A stretch of 64,000 bases of DNA from an uncultured Eubacteriales bacterium. Its GTDB lineage: Bacteria; Bacillota; Clostridia; Oscillospirales; Oscillospiraceae. This document shows positions 60,250 through 64,000 of the stretch, one piece after another; within the stretch, counting starts at the first letter, position 1, and each line of letters opens with the position of its first letter. The position numbers were made by a program, and so were the translations under genes. The notes under the pieces were generated by a model. That model saw only the letters and a list, made by a program, of their open reading frames with translations, was not told the DNA's origin and searched no databases. Location of the stretch: the NCBI GenBank assembly GCA_900549475.1, contig UROF01000002.1:139848-203847 (forward strand), read 5' to 3'.

Positions 60250-60983
60250 CTATATGCCCATAAGTACAGCAACAGAAAGGATGATCACCTGAGCAACATA
60301 TAGGATCGCAAACAAAGGAAGGAAGAATCTCCACCATCTGTCGAAAGGAATACCAGAAATACCGAGGCTGACTGCAATGCCCGCGGTAGGCCACAGCATG
60401 TTGGAGAAACCATCACCGAACTGGAACGCCAGACAAGTAACCTGTCTGCTGACGCCAAGGAAATCTCCAATCGGCGCAAGGATAGGGATCGATACGGAAG
60501 CGGCTCCAGTAGAGGAGGGAATGAAAAAGTTGATAATTGATGTGAGAAGGAGCATCCCTTGGGCTGCAAGAACGGAAGGAAGTCCTTCAAGCAGGGAGGC
60601 AGCGTAGTAAATGATCGTGTCGATGATCATGGCATCCTGCACAATCACGAGAATTGCTCTAGCAAGTCCAACTACTAACGCACCCATTGTGATGCCTGCT
60701 GCGCCCTTTACAAACTCCTCTGCGATCTCCGACGGCTTCAGCCCATCAACAAATCCCGCAAAGATGCCCATAAAGGCAAACATACCTGCAAGCTCCGGAT
60801 TACCCCAGCCAGCTTTCAACGTTCCCCAGAGAATGATACCGATGCAAACCACTACGCAGGTCATAATGATCTTATGCTTTTTGGTAATGACGACGGTCTC
60901 CATGCTAAAGCAGCAACGATCAGAATAATTGTTGCAATGATAACGTACACATGCGGAACGTGAAAACTCAACTTTTTCTTCAT
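60250..60983 (-). pseudogene. YfcC-family transporter, second copy, N-terminus joined out of frame to C-terminal half
   Basis: ATG 60983 follows GGGGAGGAGG and starts a typical YfcC N-terminus ('MKKKLSFHVPHVYVIIATI') of about 28 residues. That frame runs into unrelated codons and stops. The C-terminal half of the family lies in another frame from about 60905 ('METVVITKKHKIIM', 'EFVKGAAGITMGALVVG', 'NFFIPSSTGAASVSIPI', 'AFQFGDGFSNMLWPTAG') to the stop at 60250. About 200 central residues are missing at the joint. It follows the dipeptidase-like gene by 32 bases, so transporter and peptidase formed one unit. Its C-half is clearly similar to the C-half of the broken YfcC gene at 47-48 kb. Confidence 0.8.
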
Positions 60984-61015
60984 GATGATTCCTCCTCCCC
61001 GTTTTCAGACACACA

Positions 61016-62020
61016 CTATTTCCAGTTTGCTTCGATCACTCTAAGCAGGTTTCCGCCGGAAAATTTTGCAATATCCTCCTCACAATACCCTCTTGCACGC
61101 ATTTCGTTTCTTACGTTTTCCAGTTCCCAGCATCCGGAAAAGCCCTTGGCATGTCTCTCATCTGCTTTAGTACCCACAGCAGCGTTATACTCACCAACCA
61201 CTTTGGAGAATAGTGTTGCCTGCTCCACAGTACCCACTTCATCCAAGGAACCATCAAGCGTATTGTCGCAGCCAAAGGAAACGTAATCCATGCCGATCAG
61301 ATCTCTGACGTAGTCGATATGATCGACAAAGTCTTTGACGTCAGGACGGCAGCCTTTTTCCTTTTTCCAGCAGAGAGGCCCCCAGGGGGAGATGCCGATC
61401 ACGCCGCCATTTTCCTTCAGTGCATACAGCATCTCGTCTGTCTTTGTCCGGACACTCGGCGTAATCCCATAAGCACCGGCATGGGTGATCGCAACAGGAG
61501 TCTTGCTGTATTTGATCACGTCCATTGTCGTCTTGGGGCCACAGTGGGATGCATCAGGTAAAATCCCCAGTTCATTCATTCTTGCCAGGAACTTCTTTCC
61601 GAAGTCAGTAAGGCCGGCATCTACAGACTCTGAGCAGCCACAGCCTGTAAAACCCGCGTTATTGTAAGTAATCTGAATAACCCGTACGCCCAGCTCGTAG
61701 AATACTCGCAGCTGGTCCAGGGAGTTTTCAATGGGATTTGGATTTTGGAATGCCAGAACAATGGACTTGAACCCTTTTTTCTTTGCGGCGTAGATATCAT
61801 CAACGGATCTTGCGATCTTAATGCCCTTCTTGTCATCATCGAGCAGATTGTAAATGCCGCCGATGGCCTTCGTACAGGCTGTATAGCCATCATTCTCGGA
61901 GGGAATGGTCAGGAAAAATGCGTCCACGTCGCTGCGGAGAACCTGATCGGTAACCCCAACAAAGCCCACACCGTCTTCTGTAAATGCGCAGCCATCAATT
62001 ACAAGATTTTCTCTCTTCAT
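61016..62020 (-). CDS. M19 (renal dipeptidase)-like protein without the usual first metal site
   Basis: A 334-residue protein of the M19 dipeptidase fold: 'VRVIQITYNNAGFTGCG', 'GLTDFGKKFLARMNELGILPDASHCG' (His159), 'PVAITHAGAYGITPSVR' (His180), 'NGGVIGISPWGPLCW' and 'VSFGCDNTLDG' (Asp252). The N-terminal HxD pair that binds the first zinc (DGHxD) is replaced by 'DGCAF', and the bridging glutamate region reads 'LAFQNPNPI' (Gln92). The binuclear site is therefore incomplete, and a different reaction or a single-metal mechanism is likely. ATG after GAAAGGA. It heads a unit with a YfcC transporter; ProC lies upstream. Confidence 0.82.
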   Translation of the reverse strand: MKRENLVIDGCAFTEDGVGFVGVTDQVLRSDVDAFFLTIPSENDGYTACTKAIGGIYNLLDDDKKGIKIARSVDDIYAAKKKGFKSIVLAFQNPNPIENSLDQLRVFYELGVRVIQITYNNAGFTGCGCSESVDAGLTDFGKKFLARMNELGILPDASHCGPKTTMDVIKYSKTPVAITHAGAYGITPSVRTKTDEMLYALKENGGVIGISPWGPLCWKKEKGCRPDVKDFVDHIDYVRDLIGMDYVSFGCDNTLDGSLDEVGTVEQATLFSKVVGEYNAAVGTKADERHAKGFSGCWELENVRNEMRARGYCEEDIAKFSGGNLLRVIEANWK

Positions 62021-62282
62021 TTTCTTTGCATCCTTTCATTGGTTATATGGGTTAATCATAAAATTGAATTGACTACATAAAAGCGCCATACAGCGATAAG
62101 GATGTTCTGATATTTACTGATAAGATCCGTGCCATGCCCAGAAAGCATTTGGGATATGCCCACCCGAAAGGTCTTTGTTCAAGCAGTCTCCATCGAATCC
62201 GTCAAACTAACACATACGGTGGTTTTACTGCGCAAGATGTACCATTGTCTTTACTATTTTTATATTGGTTTTCACAATACGA

Positions 62283-63131
62283 TCAAGCCTTTTCGGCTAC
62301 TTCTATCATCCTCTTCATACCACCCTCTACAGCATCCATGACAATTCCGCGGAATCCGCCTGCCTCAAGGGCACGTACGCCCGCGATCGTCCCACCCCCA
62401 GGTGTACAGACATTGTCCTTCAGGATCTCAGGGTGAAGGCCCTTTTCCAAGACCATCTTACCTGTTCCTATAAGCGTCTTGGCCGCCAGCTCAACAGCCA
62501 TCTCTCTGGGAAGTCCCATCTCAACGCCTCCATCAGCCAAAGACTGGATAAACATGGCTGCATAGGCCGGTCCACAGCCGCTTACGCTGGTCAGCGGATC
62601 GATCAGTGACTCGGGGAGAAGATATGCATTGCCGACTGAATTGAAAATTTCAAGAGCAATCCGTCCGTCTTTCTCACTGGCATTTTTGCCAAGTGCCACA
62701 CCGGCAGCGCCCTCTTGAACCAACATCGGAGTATTAGGCATGATGCGGATAACAGGTGCCTTTCTGATATACCGCTGCAGGAAATCCAGCGTAATACCAC
62801 CCATAATGGAGAGAACCACCGGCATCTTCTCATCCATTTTCGGCGCCACGTCTGTAAGAATTTTATCTGCCACCTGAGGGATGGTACCGATGACAACCAC
62901 ATCTGCCAGATCCACCACATCCAAATTGCCCTGATTCTCACAGTTCTCTGTCTTTCTGACAGCCTGGATCCCGTAGGTCTCCACCAGGAAGTCCAGGCGG
63001 GAATCAGAAATATCCGCCACATACACGTTTTCTTTTTTTATCAGCCCGGAAGCAAGCATTCCGGAAAAAATTGCCTCCACCATCCTCCCGCCGCCAATAA
63101 ATCCGATTTTTTTGTTTTCAAGCTCGCTCAT
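62283..63131 (-). CDS. proC: Pyrroline-5-carboxylate reductase
   Basis: A 282-residue protein. The ATG at 63131 follows AAGGAG; the longer frame is unlikely. It has the NAD(P) motif 'IGFIGGGRMVEAIFSGML', 'VVIGTIPQVADKIL', 'IMGGITLDFLQRYI', 'IRIMPNTPMLVQEGAAG' and the C-terminal signature 'DNVCTPGGGTIAGVRALEAGGFR', all diagnostic of ProC. It reduces pyrroline-5-carboxylate to proline; in these clusters it may act on a related cyclic imine. It follows an EamA transporter by about 50 bases on the same strand. Confidence 0.93.
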   Translation of the reverse strand: MSELENKKIGFIGGGRMVEAIFSGMLASGLIKKENVYVADISDSRLDFLVETYGIQAVRKTENCENQGNLDVVDLADVVVIGTIPQVADKILTDVAPKMDEKMPVVLSIMGGITLDFLQRYIRKAPVIRIMPNTPMLVQEGAAGVALGKNASEKDGRIALEIFNSVGNAYLLPESLIDPLTSVSGCGPAYAAMFIQSLADGGVEMGLPREMAVELAAKTLIGTGKMVLEKGLHPEILKDNVCTPGGGTIAGVRALEAGGFRGIVMDAVEGGMKRMIEVAEKA

Positions 63132-63180
63132 ATTCCACATCTCCTTTTTACTCTTCTCCGCCTCTGCGGCAGTTTTATTC

Positions 63181-63987
63181 TCAGGGTGTTCGATTTGTTT
63201 CTGCAAATTTTACTTTCTTAAAATTTTTCTTTTGGATCAACACGACTGAAAATATGATCAGGATCATTCCTGCCACTTTTCCAACAGAGATAGATTCATG
63301 TAATATTATTGCGCCCAAAACAAGGGCAACTACCGGATTGATATACGCATATGTGGATGCCTTGAGAGGATCCCACACTTGCAGCAGCCAGGAATACAGC
63401 AAGAACCCCAATGTAGAGTCCACCAAAGCCATATAGAATACCGGCCAGAACAAGGTCCATGAAAACGCAGGAAGCTGAAAACTGCCACTGATCGTTCCCG
63501 TTATAAAAAACAGGCCCGATACAAATAGCATCTGCAAGGAAGTTGCCGAAAAGAGATTGCCCTCAAGTTTCAGGCGGGAGGTAAACAATGAGCCCACTGT
63601 CCACAGCAGCGCTCCGAAAAGGCCCAACATAATACCTTTTCCGTTCACATGCTGAGCCCCGCCGCCGCTTGACGCAACAAATATGATTCCCGCAAATCCT
63701 CCCACCAGGTCAAGGAATTTGTACAGGCTCAGTCGCTCTGTATGGAAAACAAAGATTTGAATAACGGCTGCAAGAATGGGTACAGTGGCAAGAAGTATCG
63801 TTACAACACCTGAGTCGATTAATTTATTGCTCAGTACGACACATCCATTTGTGCCGAAATGCATGATGACGCCGATCATCAGAAGCTTCCCAATTGTTTT
63901 GGGATCAGCAGGGAAATGTTCTTTCCTTAATACAGAAAATATTAGGGCAGCACCGCACAATTGCTGAGGCAAGCGCTGTCGAATCAC
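63181..63987 (-). CDS. EamA/DMT-family transporter, first helix missing (partial or broken)
   Basis: The frame from GTG 63987 codes for 268 residues with about nine helices in two EamA repeats ('GVVTILLATVPILAAVIQIFV', 'STLGFLLYSWLLQVWDPLKAS', 'AYINPVVALVLGAIILHESI'). The usual first helix is absent, and 'IRQRLPQQLCGAALIFSVL' fits helix 2. An in-frame TGA lies at 63991-63993, two codons upstream of the GTG. Only 13 bases remain to the window edge, so I cannot tell whether a frameshift separates the first helix. Such carriers export amino acids or metabolites. Confidence 0.7.
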   Translation of the reverse strand: MIRQRLPQQLCGAALIFSVLRKEHFPADPKTIGKLLMIGVIMHFGTNGCVVLSNKLIDSGVVTILLATVPILAAVIQIFVFHTERLSLYKFLDLVGGFAGIIFVASSGGGAQHVNGKGIMLGLFGALLWTVGSLFTSRLKLEGNLFSATSLQMLFVSGLFFITGTISGSFQLPAFSWTLFWPVFYMALVDSTLGFLLYSWLLQVWDPLKASTYAYINPVVALVLGAIILHESISVGKVAGMILIIFSVVLIQKKNFKKVKFAETNRTP

Positions 63988-64000
63988 CCATCAGGCAGGA

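Noticed and set aside
62021..62282. Plus-strand protein between ProC and the dipeptidase gene
   Set aside because: The open frames there have no ribosome site and overlap the ProC coding strand; the gap seems to hold only the leader of the dipeptidase gene.

Overview
The window looks like a chromosomal segment from a moderately GC-rich, strictly anaerobic, gut-type Clostridia (Oscillospiraceae-like, e.g. relatives of Flavonifractor, Lawsonibacter or Pseudoflavonifractor). This is inferred from strong AGGAGG ribosome-binding sites, TTGACA/TATAAT-type promoters, a SCIFF ribosomal peptide with its radical SAM maturase (typical of Clostridia), RodA/FtsW and SpoVK-like proteins, and many sugar-scavenging operons. 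I saw no rRNA, tRNA, CRISPR array, integrase or transposase.

Layout. 1-10.5 kb is housekeeping-like: a secreted YcdB/YcdC-type protein cut by the left edge, a RodA/FtsW protein, an AI-2E family exporter, a CbbX/SpoVK-like AAA+ ATPase, a TIM-barrel protein, a half macro-domain protein, a lipoprotein polysaccharide deacetylase, and the KtrB/KtrA potassium system. 10.8-14.1 kb is an isolated five-gene operon of phage tail-fibre-like proteins with no other phage genes nearby. 14.4-16.7 kb holds azlCD, a CYTH protein and a TetR regulator. 17.0-22.1 kb is the most unusual locus: FGGY kinase, class III aminotransferase, RuBisCO-like protein and an MtnX-like HAD phosphatase in one direction. 22.2-25.2 kb carries the SCIFF peptide, its maturase and a translationally coupled PLP decarboxylase-fold protein. 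25.3-27.2 kb is rfbBA.

27.4-38.2 kb is an alpha-glucoside locus organised around a LacI regulator. A binding protein, two permeases, a GH31 enzyme and a beta-phosphoglucomutase run leftward; a six-hairpin glycosidase-like protein and a GH65 phosphorylase-like protein run rightward. Phosphorolysis by the GH65 enzyme would make beta-glucose-1-phosphate, which the mutase would turn into glucose-6-phosphate. Two near-identical 14-bp palindromes sit just downstream of two divergent consensus promoters, so one repressor probably controls both arms.

38.4-46.8 kb is an amino-sugar locus (NagA, NagB, a large GH20-like protein, a deacetylase, and FadR and Crp/Fnr type regulators). 47-64 kb is accessory and more AT-rich: transporters (YfcC, APC, two MATE, EamA), an AraC/PocR-controlled mutarotase-isomerase-kinase-aldolase sugar operon (52.4-57.2 kb), a collagen-like beta-helix protein, an M19 dipeptidase-like protein lacking usual metal ligands, and ProC.

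The right half contains several damaged genes: a Gfo/Idh oxidoreductase broken at a T7 run, an M20 peptidase 5' stub joined to a deacetylase, two YfcC transporters that each kept the N-terminus but lost the middle, and an EamA transporter without its first helix. Either this region is eroding or the assembly has errors there. The best candidates for undescribed biology are the RuBisCO-like gene cluster, the orphan tail-fibre operon, the SCIFF-decarboxylase coupling and the attenuator-like leader before the second MATE gene.
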